Assembly: GCF_024399335.1 (NCBI RefSeq)
Contig: NZ_CP075339.1
Span: 1,054,001 to 1,118,000 of the forward strand
DNA: 64,000 bases
Origin: Leucobacter aridicollis
Lineage (GTDB): Bacteria; Actinomycetota; Actinomycetes; Actinomycetales; Microbacteriaceae
Direction of reading: 5' to 3'
How positions within the stretch are numbered: position 1 is the first letter of the stretch; every line of letters begins with the position of its first letter. The position numbers and the translations under genes are program-made. This document shows, piece by piece, positions 44,640 through 54,145 of this stretch. The notes under the pieces were generated by a model, which did no database searches, had not been told where the DNA came from, and worked only from the letters and a program-made list of their open reading frames with translations.

Positions 44640-46067
44640 GTGGCGATCAGCGTATTCGATCTCTTTACCGTCGGGATCGGGCCATCGAGCTCTCATACCG
44701 TCGGGCCGATGCGCGCCGGTCACGCGTTTGTTGCTGGTATCGCAGCGCGCGGCAAGCTTGCCGGGGTGGCCGGGCTGCGGGTGGACCTCTTCGGTTCGCT
44801 CGCAGCTACCGGCCACGGGCACGGCACCTTCACCGCAGTGCTGCTCGGGCTTGAGGGATTCGACCCCGAGACTGTGCTGCCGAGCGAGGTCGAGGCCGCG
44901 CTCGCCCGCATTGAGGAGACGGGAGAGCTGCGGGTCGGCGCCGAGCTCGGAGCCGCGGCGAACGGCGCCGAGCCGGCGATCGTGCAGTTCGGCGTCGCCG
45001 ACATTGTGCTTCGCCCGCTGACGGTGCTTGAGACCCACACGAACGGCATGCGGTTCGCGGCGCTCGACGCCGCGGGCGAGGTGCTCGACGAGCAGACCTA
45101 CTACTCGGTCGGCGGCGGCTTCATCGTGCGCGACGGGGCCGAGGAGAAGATCCTCGACCGCCTCGCAGAGCAGCTCGCCGAGCAGCCTTACCCCTTCACC
45201 ACGGCGGCTGAGCTGCTCGTGCACAGCGAATCAAACGGGCTGAGCATCGCTGAAGTGATGTTCGCGAACGAACTCGTCAGCCGAGACGAGGAGAGCATTT
45301 GCAGCGGCCTCGCCCACATCTGGGACGTGATGGAGGGGTGCAAGAACTCAGCCCTCACCCGCACCGGCGTGCTGCCCGGCGGGCTGAACGTACGCAGGCG
45401 AGCGCCTGAGTGGCACCGGAAGCTGAGCGAGCAGGATCCTGACCGCGACCCCGTGTTCTGGCAGGAATGGATCAACCTCGTCGCCCTCGCTGTGAACGAG
45501 GAGAACGCGTCTGGTGGTCGCGTCGTCACCGCGCCAACGAACGGTGCGGCGGGGATCATTCCTGCGGTGCTGTTCTACGCGACCCATTACGCGCCAGGCG
45601 CCGCGACATGGAGCCCGGACGAGAAGCAGCGCGTCGTCGTCGATTTCCTGCTCGCCGCGGCAGCAATTGGTGTGCTGTTCAAAGAGCAGGCGTCGATCTC
45701 TGGTGCAGAGGTGGGGTGCCAGGGCGAGGTCGGTTCTGCCTCCTCCATGGCGGCAGCTGGCCTCGCGCAGATCCTTGGGGGTACGCCGCAGCAGGTCGAG
45801 AACGCCGCAGAGATTGCGATGGAGCACAACCTCGGGCTGACGTGCGACCCGATCGGCGGGCTCGTGCAGATCCCGTGCATCGAGCGCAACGCGATCGCGG
45901 CATCGAAGGCGATCAACGCGGCGAAGATGGCGCTCATGGGTGACGGAGAACACCACGTCACGCTCGACGAGGTCATCATCACGATGCGCGAGACAGGCAA
46001 AGACATGAGCGACAAGTACAAGGAGACCGCGCGCGGCGGGCTTGCTGTGAACGTCATCGAGTGCTGA
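44640..46067 (+). CDS. sdaA: L-serine ammonia-lyase
   Basis: A 475-residue, single-chain iron-sulfur L-serine dehydratase (serine to pyruvate plus ammonia). [28 protein letters not shown] is the beta-domain start. Cysteines in [24 protein letters not shown] and VQIPCIERN hold the 4Fe-4S cluster. The start is GTG 44640 after GAAAGG. Being last in the gcv operon, it completes a route from glycine through serine to pyruvate, all downstream of the riboswitch. Confidence 0.95.
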   Translation: MAISVFDLFTVGIGPSSSHTVGPMRAGHAFVAGIAARGKLAGVAGLRVDLFGSLAATGHGHGTFTAVLLGLEGFDPETVLPSEVEAALARIEETGELRVGAELGAAANGAEPAIVQFGVADIVLRPLTVLETHTNGMRFAALDAAGEVLDEQTYYSVGGGFIVRDGAEEKILDRLAEQLAEQPYPFTTAAELLVHSESNGLSIAEVMFANELVSRDEESICSGLAHIWDVMEGCKNSALTRTGVLPGGLNVRRRAPEWHRKLSEQDPDRDPVFWQEWINLVALAVNEENASGGRVVTAPTNGAAGIIPAVLFYATHYAPGAATWSPDEKQRVVVDFLLAAAAIGVLFKEQASISGAEVGCQGEVGSASSMAAAGLAQILGGTPQQVENAAEIAMEHNLGLTCDPIGGLVQIPCIERNAIAASKAINAAKMALMGDGEHHVTLDEVIITMRETGKDMSDKYKETARGGLAVNVIEC

Positions 46068-46119
46068 GAACTCGCCCCGCTGAGGGGCTAAACACAGCCG
46101 CCGCGGGTACGCTAAACCG

Positions 46120-47586
46120 GTGACTACCGTTCTGCTCTATGCCCTCGGGATCCTGATCGTCGTGCTGCTGCTCGGCATATCGATCGCGCTGCACGAAATC
46201 GGGCACCTGCTCCCCGCCAAGCTCTTTGGCGTGAAGGTGACGCAGTACATGATCGGCTTCGGGCGCACAATCTGGTCGCGCAAGAAAGGCGAGACTGAGT
46301 ACGGCGTGAAGGTGCTCCCGTTCGGGGGTTACGTCGCGATGATTGGCATGTATCCGCCATCGAAGCCGGGGGAAGCGCCGCGCGAGGCGACGACGGGGTT
46401 TCTGAACTCGGTCGTCGAAGACGCGCCAGTGAAGGTCGGCAAGAAGCACGGCGAGACGATCGTCGATGAGATCACGCGGGTCGGCGACGCCGAGACTGCC
46501 ACTGGCGGCCCCGACGAGGCCGAGTACCGTCGCGGGCTTGCGGGCTGGGTTGACGAAGCACGCGATGCGAGCGCGGAGACGATCGGCGAGGGTGAGGATC
46601 ACCGGTCGTTCTACAGGCTCCCAGTCTGGAAGAAGATCATCGTGATGGCGGGCGGGCCGTTCATGAACTTGTTGCTCGCGTTTCTGTTCTTCGGCATCGT
46701 GATCTCGGGCTTCGGCGTCGCCCAATCGAGCACGACGCTCGCGCACGTGAGCGAGTGCCTCGTACCGGCGGGCAGCACGCAGACGAGTTGCGGCACTGAC
46801 GATCCGGCGGCCCCAGCTGCGGCGGCCGGGCTGAAGCCCGGAGACAAGCTTGTTGCAGTCAACGGGCAGCAGATTGAAGACTGGGAGCAGTTCCGGTCAA
46901 TCGTGGCTTCGTCGCCAGGGGAGACGTTGCAGGTCGAGATCGAGCGCAACGGCACGACCGAGACAGTCGGGCTCACACCAGAGGCGAATGAGCGGATTCT
47001 CGCCGACGAGAACGGCAAAGCGGTGTTGAACGCCGACGGAACACCGAAGACCGAGAGCGTCGGCATGATCGGGGCGTCGCCGGGCACCGAAGTGGTGCAG
47101 CAGCCGATCACCGAGATCCCAGCTTTTGTCGGCGAAAACGTCAAGAACGTTGCCGGGGTTATCTTGAGCCTGCCGGCGCGGCTCGTCGACGTCTGGCAGG
47201 CCGCGTTCGGCGCGGAGGAGCGCGATCCCAACGGGCCGATGGGTGTCGTCGGGATTGGCAGGCTCGCCGGTGAAGTGGTGAGCATGGACGAGGTGCCGTT
47301 CTCCGCTCGTGCCCAGTTCATCTTCAGCCTCGCAGGCTCGCTCAACGTCGCACTGTTCGTCTTCAACCTCGTACCACTCATGCCGCTCGACGGCGGTCAC
47401 ATCGCCGGCGCGATCTATGAGGCGATCAAGCGCGGGTGGGCGAGGCTGCGGGGGAAGCCCGATCCTGGCCCGGTCGACACTGCAAAGATGGTCCCCGTCA
47501 CATTCGTTGTCGTGATTGCGCTCGGAGCAATGAGCCTGCTGCTCATGTACGCGGATATCGTGAAGCCTGTCGCACTATTCGGCTAA
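46120..47586 (+). CDS. rseP: site-2 membrane metalloprotease
   Basis: A 488-residue intramembrane zinc protease (RseP/Rip1 type) acting on membrane-bound regulators. H25-E26-x-x-H29 (ALHEIGHLLPAKL) and NLVPLMPLDGGHI near the C-terminus form the zinc site. A PDZ domain follows the second helix (AAAAGLKPGDKLVAVNGQQIEDWEQFRSIV). A charged loop near residues 110-160 (EDAPVKVGKKHGETIVDEITRVG...) is longer than in Gram-negative RseP. TACGCT lies 6 nt before the GTG (leaderless). Confidence 0.93.
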   Translation: MTTVLLYALGILIVVLLLGISIALHEIGHLLPAKLFGVKVTQYMIGFGRTIWSRKKGETEYGVKVLPFGGYVAMIGMYPPSKPGEAPREATTGFLNSVVEDAPVKVGKKHGETIVDEITRVGDAETATGGPDEAEYRRGLAGWVDEARDASAETIGEGEDHRSFYRLPVWKKIIVMAGGPFMNLLLAFLFFGIVISGFGVAQSSTTLAHVSECLVPAGSTQTSCGTDDPAAPAAAAGLKPGDKLVAVNGQQIEDWEQFRSIVASSPGETLQVEIERNGTTETVGLTPEANERILADENGKAVLNADGTPKTESVGMIGASPGTEVVQQPITEIPAFVGENVKNVAGVILSLPARLVDVWQAAFGAEERDPNGPMGVVGIGRLAGEVVSMDEVPFSARAQFIFSLAGSLNVALFVFNLVPLMPLDGGHIAGAIYEAIKRGWARLRGKPDPGPVDTAKMVPVTFVVVIALGAMSLLLMYADIVKPVALFG

Positions 47587-47616
47587 CGCTCGGCTGACCG
47601 CGGTAGACTCGAGTCC

Positions 47617-48771
47617 GTGGCAGCAGTGAATTTGGGAATGCCGAAGGTGCCGGAAGTTCTGGCACCGCGGCGCAAGACCCGTCAAATCAAGGTCGGTTCA
47701 GTCGGCGTGGGCAGCGACTCGCAGATCTCTGTGCAGTCGATGACCACGACTCCGACGACCGACATCAACGGTACGCTCCAGCAGATCGCGGAGCTTACGG
47801 CGGCGGGGTGCGACATTGTTCGTGTCGCCGTCCCGAGCCAGGACGACGCGGATGTATTGCACATCATTGCGAAGAAGAGCCAAATTCCGGTGATCGCCGA
47901 CATTCACTTCCAGCCGCGCTACATCTACGCGGCGATCGATGCAGGGTGCGCCGCGGTTCGTGTGAACCCAGGCAATATCCGCCAGTTCGACGGAAACGTC
48001 GGCGCGATTGCCAAGGCCGCGAAGGACGCGGGAGTCTCCTTGAGGATCGGCGTGAACGCCGGCTCGCTCGACCGTCGCCTGCTGCAGAAGTATGGCAAGC
48101 CGACAGCAGAAGCGCTCGTGGAGAGCGCAGTCTGGGAGGCATCGCTCTTCGAGGAGCACGATTTTCACGACTTCAAGATCTCGGTGAAGCACAATGACCC
48201 CATCGTGATGACGAAGGCGTACAGGCAGCTCGCCGCGCAGGGCGACTGGCCGCTGCACCTTGGTGTGACCGAGGCGGGCCCGGCGTTCCAGGGAACGATC
48301 AAGAGCGCCACAGCCTTTGGCATTCTGCTGTCAGAGGGCATCGGTGACACGATTCGCGTGTCGCTCTCGGCCCCGCCAGTCGAGGAAGTCAAGGTTGGCC
48401 TGCAGATCCTGCAGTCGCTGAACCTCCGCGAGCGCAAGCTTGAGATCGTGTCGTGCCCCTCGTGTGGCCGCGCGCAGGTCGACGTCTACACGCTCGCCGA
48501 AGAGGTCACCAAGGGCCTTGAAGGCATGACCGTGCCGCTGCGCGTCGCAGTCATGGGCTGCGTTGTGAACGGGCCAGGGGAGGCCCGCGAGGCAGACCTT
48601 GGTGTTGCTTCGGGCAACGGCAAGGGGCAGATCTTCGTGAAGGGCGAGGTCATCAAGACCGTTCCCGAGTCTGAGATCGTCGCCACGCTCATCGAAGAAG
48701 CGAACCGCATCGCTGACGAGATGGGGCACGAGCGCGAGTCTGGCAAGCCTGAGGTTATCGCCTCGAAGTAG
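47617..48771 (+). CDS. ispG: 4-hydroxy-3-methylbut-2-enyl-diphosphate synthase
   Basis: A 384-residue MEP-pathway enzyme with a 4Fe-4S cluster, making HMBPP from MEc[74 protein letters not shown] and the cluster cysteines in [11 protein letters not shown] and [11 protein letters not shown] are present. The start is GTG 47617, 7 nt after TAGACT (leaderless). It is next to rseP, the usual actinobacterial order. Confidence 0.96.
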   Translation: MAAVNLGMPKVPEVLAPRRKTRQIKVGSVGVGSDSQISVQSMTTTPTTDINGTLQQIAELTAAGCDIVRVAVPSQDDADVLHIIAKKSQIPVIADIHFQPRYIYAAIDAGCAAVRVNPGNIRQFDGNVGAIAKAAKDAGVSLRIGVNAGSLDRRLLQKYGKPTAEALVESAVWEASLFEEHDFHDFKISVKHNDPIVMTKAYRQLAAQGDWPLHLGVTEAGPAFQGTIKSATAFGILLSEGIGDTIRVSLSAPPVEEVKVGLQILQSLNLRERKLEIVSCPSCGRAQVDVYTLAEEVTKGLEGMTVPLRVAVMGCVVNGPGEAREADLGVASGNGKGQIFVKGEVIKTVPESEIVATLIEEANRIADEMGHERESGKPEVIASK

Positions 48772-49104
48772 CGCCCACCGGCCTGCGGCTCCAGCCTCGG
48801 CCACTGTCGGGCTCTGTCGGGCTCTGCCCAGCTCTGCCGGGCTCTGCCCAGCTCCATGCGGCTCCAGCCGAGGCCTCGGCCACTGTCGATCCGGCTCTCA
48901 GCGCATTGAACGACTCCAATCCCTGCGATCTGTAGATCGTATGCAGGATTGGGGTCGTTTCTGCATTTGCATCGTTGAAACCATGGCGTGCGCGCGACAG
49001 GAACCGTCCGGGGCTGGTTCGAGGCTTCCAACCGACCACCGCCCGCCCAGGCAGTCGAAAGTCACGACTTGCGCATCTATACACTCCGTGTATACGCTCG
49101 GTGT
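48772..49104. repeat. gene-free repeat region after ispG
   Basis: 48783-48895 holds short tandem copies of GGGCTCTGYC/CAGCTC and a direct repeat of TGCGGCTCCAGCC (about 48783 and 48858). About 48908-48960 is a long imperfect hairpin: AACGACTCCAATCC against GGATTGGGGTCGTT, with GATCTGTAGATC at its tip. Eighteen bases at 48927 (GATCTGTAGATCGTATGC) match the start of the 37.4-kb repeats with two mismatches. The last 30 bp hold the PadR operator and promoter. Confidence 0.7.
49078..49094. promoter_or_regulatory. PadR operator
   Basis: TATACAC, then TCC, then GTGTATA: perfect 7-bp arms. It overlaps the first bases of the TACGCT -10 box (49093-49098), which lies 6 nt before the padR ATG. Binding would block transcription of the whole exporter operon, so autoregulation is likely. 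Confidence 0.75.
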
Positions 49105-49638
49105 ATGGCAACGATGGACTCCTCACACGCCCTTCTCGGGCTGCTCGGAACCGGCTCCGGTTACGGCTACGACCTGAAGCACGACTACGACAGGCACTTC
49201 GGGGCCGAGAAACCCCTCGCATTCGGCCAGGTGTACGCGACGCTCGCACGACTCATGAAGCACGGTTTCATTGCGCTGCTCGGCGATGAGGCGGGCGGCG
49301 GCCCCGATCGCAAACGCTACGAGATCACAGCCACAGGTCGCGCCGAGCTCGAGGATTGGCTGTTTTCGGCCGACACCCCATCGCCGGCGCTGCAGAGCAA
49401 CTTGTTCGCGAAGACGATCATCGCGCTGCTGCTCGAAGATGATGCCGCCCGACTGCTCGACATCCAACGAGCAGAACACCTTGAGCGGATGCGCGAGCTG
49501 ACGAGGCGCAAGCTTGGGGCCGACCTCGCGACGGTGCTCGTCTGCGACCACGCCCTGTTTCACATCGAGGCCGACCTCCGTTGGATCGAGCTCACCTCAG
49601 CGCGTCTTGGCGAACTGCGGGCGGCGGTGGCGCGATGA
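49105..49638 (+). CDS. PadR-family transcriptional regulator
   Basis: A 177-residue PadR protein of the Vir-like subfamily. MDSSHALLGLLGTGSGYGYDLKHDYDRHFGAEKPLAFGQVYATLARLMKHGFIAL is the winged helix; RKRYEITATGRAELEDWL is the wing. The C-terminal helical domain dimerises. ATG 49105 is chosen for the leaderless promoter. Its stop overlaps the ATPase start by 4 bp. It probably represses the exporter and is relieved by a transported drug or peptide. Confidence 0.9.
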   Translation: MATMDSSHALLGLLGTGSGYGYDLKHDYDRHFGAEKPLAFGQVYATLARLMKHGFIALLGDEAGGGPDRKRYEITATGRAELEDWLFSADTPSPALQSNLFAKTIIALLLEDDAARLLDIQRAEHLERMRELTRRKLGADLATVLVCDHALFHIEADLRWIELTSARLGELRAAVAR

Positions 49639-50324
49639 ACCCCGTGCTCAGCGTTCGCGGCATTGAGCGGTCCTTCGGCATGGACGTCGCGCTCCGCGGT
49701 GTCGACCTCGATGTCGCGCAGGGCGAGATCCTGGCGATCATGGGGCCCTCTGGATCAGGGAAGTCAACGCTGTTGCATATTCTCGCTGGCGTGCTCACAC
49801 CCGACGACGGGACAGCAATCTATCGCGACCCCGCAACGAGCGAGACCTCGGAGCTGAGCGGGCTCGGCGAGGCAGCGCGGGCGAAGCTCAGGCTCTCGGA
49901 GTTCGGCTTCATCTTTCAGTTTGGGCAGCTGCTGCCAGATCTCAGCGCTGTCGACAACGTGTCGCTCCCGCTGCTCCTCTCTGGGCAGCCGCGCAAGATC
50001 GCGTTGCGTCAGGCACGCCGGTGGCTCGAACGGCTCGGCCTCGACGAGCACGTGCAGAAGCTGCCGTCAGAACTCTCGGGTGGGCAGGGACAGCGCGTCG
50101 CGATTGCCAGAGCACTCGTGACGGCCCCAAAGGTGATCTTTGCCGACGAGCCGACGGGTGCACTCGATTCGCTGTCTGCCGAGCAGGTGATGCTCACCCT
50201 CACGGAGCTCTCGCGCGCTTCGGGAACAACGGTCGTGCTCGTGACTCACGATGCCCGCACCGCCGCATATGCAGACCGCGAGGTCGTCGTGCGCGACGGC
50301 AAGCTATCGGGGCTCGCGCGATGA
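49635..50324 (+). CDS. ABC transporter ATPase (MacB/LolD-like)
   Basis: A 229-residue ATPase. Walker A is GPSGSGKST, the Q-loop FQFGQLLP, the signature LSGGQGQRVAIARAL, Walker B VIFADEPTGALD and the switch His VTHD. TGALDS is typical of the MacB/FtsE subgroup that pairs with FtsX-like permeases. It is coupled to the genes on both sides through ATGA overlaps and powers the following permease. Confidence 0.93.
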   Translation: MNPVLSVRGIERSFGMDVALRGVDLDVAQGEILAIMGPSGSGKSTLLHILAGVLTPDDGTAIYRDPATSETSELSGLGEAARAKLRLSEFGFIFQFGQLLPDLSAVDNVSLPLLLSGQPRKIALRQARRWLERLGLDEHVQKLPSELSGGQGQRVAIARALVTAPKVIFADEPTGALDSLSAEQVMLTLTELSRASGTTVVLVTHDARTAAYADREVVVRDGKLSGLAR

Positions 50325-52600
50325 GGGCGGTCATCGTCGGTTGGGTGCTCGCTTCGCGCGAGCGCGGTGGCGTGAAGCGCCTCGTCGGAATCGCGGCCGG
50401 TGTTGCTGTCGGCGTCGCGCTCCTGCTCCTCGTGATCGCCGCTTACCAGGCGCTCGGGGACCGGAGTGCTCGCTCGACCTGGCCGCTTGATAGCGCCTTC
50501 AAAACAGGTCAGATCGCCGACCTTGAGTTCGGCGACGACACAGTGTGGGTCGCGCCGAGCGGCATGCTCGGCGCCCCCGGAGACTTCTACGATTGTGAAG
50601 CGATCACGCGGGTGTCTATCGCGGCGACGGCAAACTCGACCGTCGCGGTCCCCGGGGTTGAACGCGCCCCGCAGCCGGGGGAGTACTACGCCTCGCCAGC
50701 GCTCGCCGAGCTCATCGACGCCGCGCCTGCCGACGAGCTCGGAGACCGCTTCGGCACTCGGATTGGAATCATCGGCCCAGATGCGCTGCTCGGCCCCGAC
50801 AGTATGCTCGCAATCGTCGGCACCGAGGCGGCCGCTGTGGAACCGATGCTCGGCGCGAGCCTGCACGCTGACCTCTCGGGCGTGAGGTTTCCGACTCCCG
50901 CCTACGCAATGATCGCGATCATAGGTGGGGTCGCCGTGCTCTTCCCGGTCGTGGTGCTTATCTCGATCGTCACGAAGCTTGGACAAGCCGCGCGTACGGA
51001 ACGCTTCTCAACGATCCGACTTATCGGCGCTTCGCCGCGCCTTGTCGCCGTGCTCGCAGCGCTCGAAGCAGTCGCACCGGCAATCGTCGGCGCACTTGCC
51101 GGCGTCGGGCTCTTTTTTGCCGTTCGCCCGCTCGCGGCGCTCGTCGAGATCGAAGGCTCTCGATTCTTCGTCAGCGACCTCGCAGTTCCGTCTTGGGCGA
51201 TGATCGTCGCAGCGCTTGGCACAGCGGCGCTTGCAGGCATCGTCGCATTTGTCACAGCCCTTCGGACAGGGCTCGGCCCGCTCGGCGGGAGCCGCGAGCA
51301 ACATGAGCGCCCGGCCAGATGGTTGTCGCTTGTTCCACTCATGCTCGGCGCGATTGTGATCGCGACGCCGGCAGTCGTGACGTCCTCGGGGCTTGATGTG
51401 CGGGTCCCCGACATCACAATCCTCGCCGGGTTCGTCCTCGTGACTACTGGGCTCGTGCTCGCAGGCCCGTGGCTCGCGGCGACAGTCAGCGGCTTCGGAG
51501 CTCGCCGAGCGAACGGTGCCGCAGGAGTGCTCGCCATGCGCAGGATTGCCCGCCACCCGCGAGCGACGTTCAGGTCAGTGAGCGGCCTCGTGCTTGCGGT
51601 GTTTGTTGTCACAGTGTTTGCCGTCGCAACGACGACCGAGATCGTAGACGAAGTCGCCGACGTGCCGGCGACCGAACTCGTGCGAGCCGAGACGCTCGTC
51701 GCAAACGTCGCCGTCGACGCCGATCCGGCTGCGCAAGAGGCTGGCCTCGCGCGGGTGGCTGAGACCCCTGGCGTTGAACGCATTGTGCGAGTCGGTTGGT
51801 ATGAAGGGGAGAACACCTCCCTCGGCGGTGAGAGCGAACCTGCAGGAGCCTCCCACCCAGAAGCGACGCCCGCGGGCGTTGACGGCGAACTGCTCGATGG
51901 CGGCTTTGTCCTCTCCGGCGAGGATGCCCGTGCGCTTGGACTCGATCCGGGAACCGCTGAGTGGCTGTGGCTGGAGCAGCCGTACTTCAACCCATTCGCG
52001 ATCGGTCGCGACGTCTATACCGCAGCGATGACCGAGGCCGCCGCCGCGACAGCAACACCGACGCTCGTGGCGGTGCTCACCGACGATCGGCCCGGATCGC
52101 TCGAACGAGCGCGGACCGCGATCACCACGAGCGGCCTCACGCTTGCGGGGCTTCCCGCGACGCGGGTAGAGAGCACCGATGCCGGGGCGACCCGGTTCGC
52201 GCGCCAGTACGTCAGCCTCGCCTGGATCGGGATCCTGATCGCCACGCTCATTTCGGCGATCTCCCTGTCGGTCTCGACAGTCGCTGGCATGATCGACCGG
52301 CGCCGCCAGCTCGGCCTGCTGCGACTGAGCGGAATGCCGGCGGCAACGCTCAGGCGGATGATCGTCGTCGAGACCGCGCTCCCGCTTGCGGCAGTCTTTC
52401 TACTCACGATCGGGCTCGGCTTTCTCACGGCGTGGGCTGTCGTTGTCGCCCTGAGCGGCGGCGACAGAGGTGTGACGCTGCCCGATGCGAGCTATCTCGG
52501 GCTGATCGGGATCTGCCTCGCGCTCGCGGCCGCCGCGATCCTCGTCGTGTTCCGCTCCGTGCGGAGCGAGCTGCCGCTCGCCGCGACAAGGTTCGAGTAA
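50321..52600 (+). CDS. FtsX-like ABC transporter permease
   Basis: A 759-residue membrane subunit with an N-terminal helix (about 20-42), a large outside domain, a first FtsX helix set around residues 200-400, another outside domain and a second FtsX set at the C-terminus (about 640-740). RTERFSTIRLIGASPRLVAVLAALEA and DRRRQLGLLRLSGMPAATLRRMIVVE are the FtsX coupling motifs. It probably exports a peptide antibiotic or lipid-like compound with the ATPase and may act in stress resistance. The duplicated FtsX halves suggest one polypeptide forms the whole channel. Confidence 0.87.
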   Translation: MRAVIVGWVLASRERGGVKRLVGIAAGVAVGVALLLLVIAAYQALGDRSARSTWPLDSAFKTGQIADLEFGDDTVWVAPSGMLGAPGDFYDCEAITRVSIAATANSTVAVPGVERAPQPGEYYASPALAELIDAAPADELGDRFGTRIGIIGPDALLGPDSMLAIVGTEAAAVEPMLGASLHADLSGVRFPTPAYAMIAIIGGVAVLFPVVVLISIVTKLGQAARTERFSTIRLIGASPRLVAVLAALEAVAPAIVGALAGVGLFFAVRPLAALVEIEGSRFFVSDLAVPSWAMIVAALGTAALAGIVAFVTALRTGLGPLGGSREQHERPARWLSLVPLMLGAIVIATPAVVTSSGLDVRVPDITILAGFVLVTTGLVLAGPWLAATVSGFGARRANGAAGVLAMRRIARHPRATFRSVSGLVLAVFVVTVFAVATTTEIVDEVADVPATELVRAETLVANVAVDADPAAQEAGLARVAETPGVERIVRVGWYEGENTSLGGESEPAGASHPEATPAGVDGELLDGGFVLSGEDARALGLDPGTAEWLWLEQPYFNPFAIGRDVYTAAMTEAAAATATPTLVAVLTDDRPGSLERARTAITTSGLTLAGLPATRVESTDAGATRFARQYVSLAWIGILIATLISAISLSVSTVAGMIDRRRQLGLLRLSGMPAATLRRMIVVETALPLAAVFLLTIGLGFLTAWAVVVALSGGDRGVTLPDASYLGLIGICLALAAAAILVVFRSVRSELPLAATRFE

Positions 52601-52613
52601 CCGAGATCGCACC

Positions 52614-54098
52614 TCACGCGACGGCGAGTTCGATCGTCCCCGTCGCAATCTCCGCACTCACGACCCTGACGCGGGCGTGGCGCCCAGCACTGAGCGCTCC
52701 GCCCGTGTTCGGCACTCTGGCGGTGACCGCGGGGTCGACGATCTGCACGCGTGCGCCGCCGCCCCGGGCCTCGAGCACGACGGCGTCGAATTCCTCGCCT
52801 GCCCGGTCGCGGAGCAGCGCTGCCTCGATCCTGTCGAGCGCCTCGGAACCGAGCCTGCCGGCGAGCGAGGACGACGACCGCATGAGTCCAGGTACCTCGC
52901 CAAGACTCGAACTGGCCCATTCGGGCACCTCGCGCCCAGCACAGAGCGCCTCACAGATCACCAGGCCCCACCTGTCGACGAGTCGCCTCAGCGGCGCAGT
53001 CACGTGCGCGTAGGGCGCGGCGATCGCTGCTTGCTCTGGACGTTCGGGCGGCGCGAGCCGCTCCCCATCGTGGGTGACCCCAAACGCCGCATAGTCGGCG
53101 CCCCGGAAGAGACTCGCCGCGGCGTGCAGCACGGCGGCCCCAGCCGGCGTTCCGGCAGGGACTGAGCGCAGGTACTCGCCATACTCGATACCGGCAGGCC
53201 AGGGAAGGCCGAGAGCCGCGATCCTGTCGTGAAACTCAGCGAGCGCCGTCGCATCTGGCGACGGCATCGTTCGGAGGATCCCGATTCCGCCGTCGAGCAT
53301 GATCCTGCCCGCCGCCATCCCGGTGAGGAGCGACAACTGTGCGTTCCACTCCTCCACCCGGAGCGGGAACCGGCGCTCGATCCGGTAGCCACTGTTGTCG
53401 CGGAGGACCTCCTCCTCGGGCATGTTCAGGCTCGCGCCGCCGCGCGCCCGTTCGCAGCTGATGCGCAGCTCGCCGACCTCCCGGAGTAGCGTGAGAGCCT
53501 CCGCAGCAGGGCCGGAGCCCGCGGCACCCGAATCGAGTGTGAGCTGGGCCGAAACGTAGTCGAGTTTCGCGCAGGATCGGATGAGCGCACGCTCCACCCG
53601 CGCGGGGGAGACCGCTGCTCCGTCGAACGCAGCGCGGCCATCGGTATCGAGCTCGATCGTCCACACGAACGCTGTGCGCTCCTCATTCGGCAGGAGCGAG
53701 GCGCGACCCTCGCTGAGCTCTCTCGGATGCAACGGCACCGAGCCGTCTGGGAGGTACAGCGTCTGACCGCGGCGTCGCGCTTCGGCGTCGAGCGCGCCAC
53801 CCGCCGCGACGAAGCCCGGAACGTCGGCGATCGCGTAGCGTATGACGAACCCGCCGCCTGTGCGCCGCTCGATATGGAACGCCTGGTCGAGGTCTCGCGA
53901 CTCTGCCGGGTCGAGCGTCACGAACCCGATATCGCGGAGGTCGAGCTCTGGGGTGGGCGGCGTGGCTGAGACGGCCTCGGCGAGTGCCTCGGGCGGGAAC
54001 GCGTCGACGATCCCGCCCGCCTCCCTGAGCGCGGTGAGGGCCGCGGCGAGTTGGCCGCCTGGGGCGTGAGGTGCGATGTGCGTCCGCCTGCTGGGCAT
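52614..54098 (-). CDS. RNase II/RNB-domain ribonuclease
   Basis: A 494-residue protein of the RNase II/R family. RDIGFVTLDPAESRDLDQAFHIERRTGGGFVIRYAIADVPGFVAAGG holds the catalytic aspartates of the RNB domain. YLPDGSVPLHPRELSEGRASLLPNEERTAFVW and the C-terminal YAHVTAPLRRLVDRWGLVICEAL complete it. The usual N-terminal cold-shock domains and C-terminal S1 domain are missing or reduced, so it is shorter than E. coli RNase II. It would degrade RNA 3' to 5'. TAGGCT lies 6 nt before the ATG. Confidence 0.88.
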   Translation of the reverse strand: MPSRRTHIAPHAPGGQLAAALTALREAGGIVDAFPPEALAEAVSATPPTPELDLRDIGFVTLDPAESRDLDQAFHIERRTGGGFVIRYAIADVPGFVAAGGALDAEARRRGQTLYLPDGSVPLHPRELSEGRASLLPNEERTAFVWTIELDTDGRAAFDGAAVSPARVERALIRSCAKLDYVSAQLTLDSGAAGSGPAAEALTLLREVGELRISCERARGGASLNMPEEEVLRDNSGYRIERRFPLRVEEWNAQLSLLTGMAAGRIMLDGGIGILRTMPSPDATALAEFHDRIAALGLPWPAGIEYGEYLRSVPAGTPAGAAVLHAAASLFRGADYAAFGVTHDGERLAPPERPEQAAIAAPYAHVTAPLRRLVDRWGLVICEALCAGREVPEWASSSLGEVPGLMRSSSSLAGRLGSEALDRIEAALLRDRAGEEFDAVVLEARGGGARVQIVDPAVTARVPNTGGALSAGRHARVRVVSAEIATGTIELAVA

Positions 54099-54145
54099 GG
54101 ACGTAGCCTAGCGCGCCGACCCCATCGAACTTCTAAACTGGGGGT

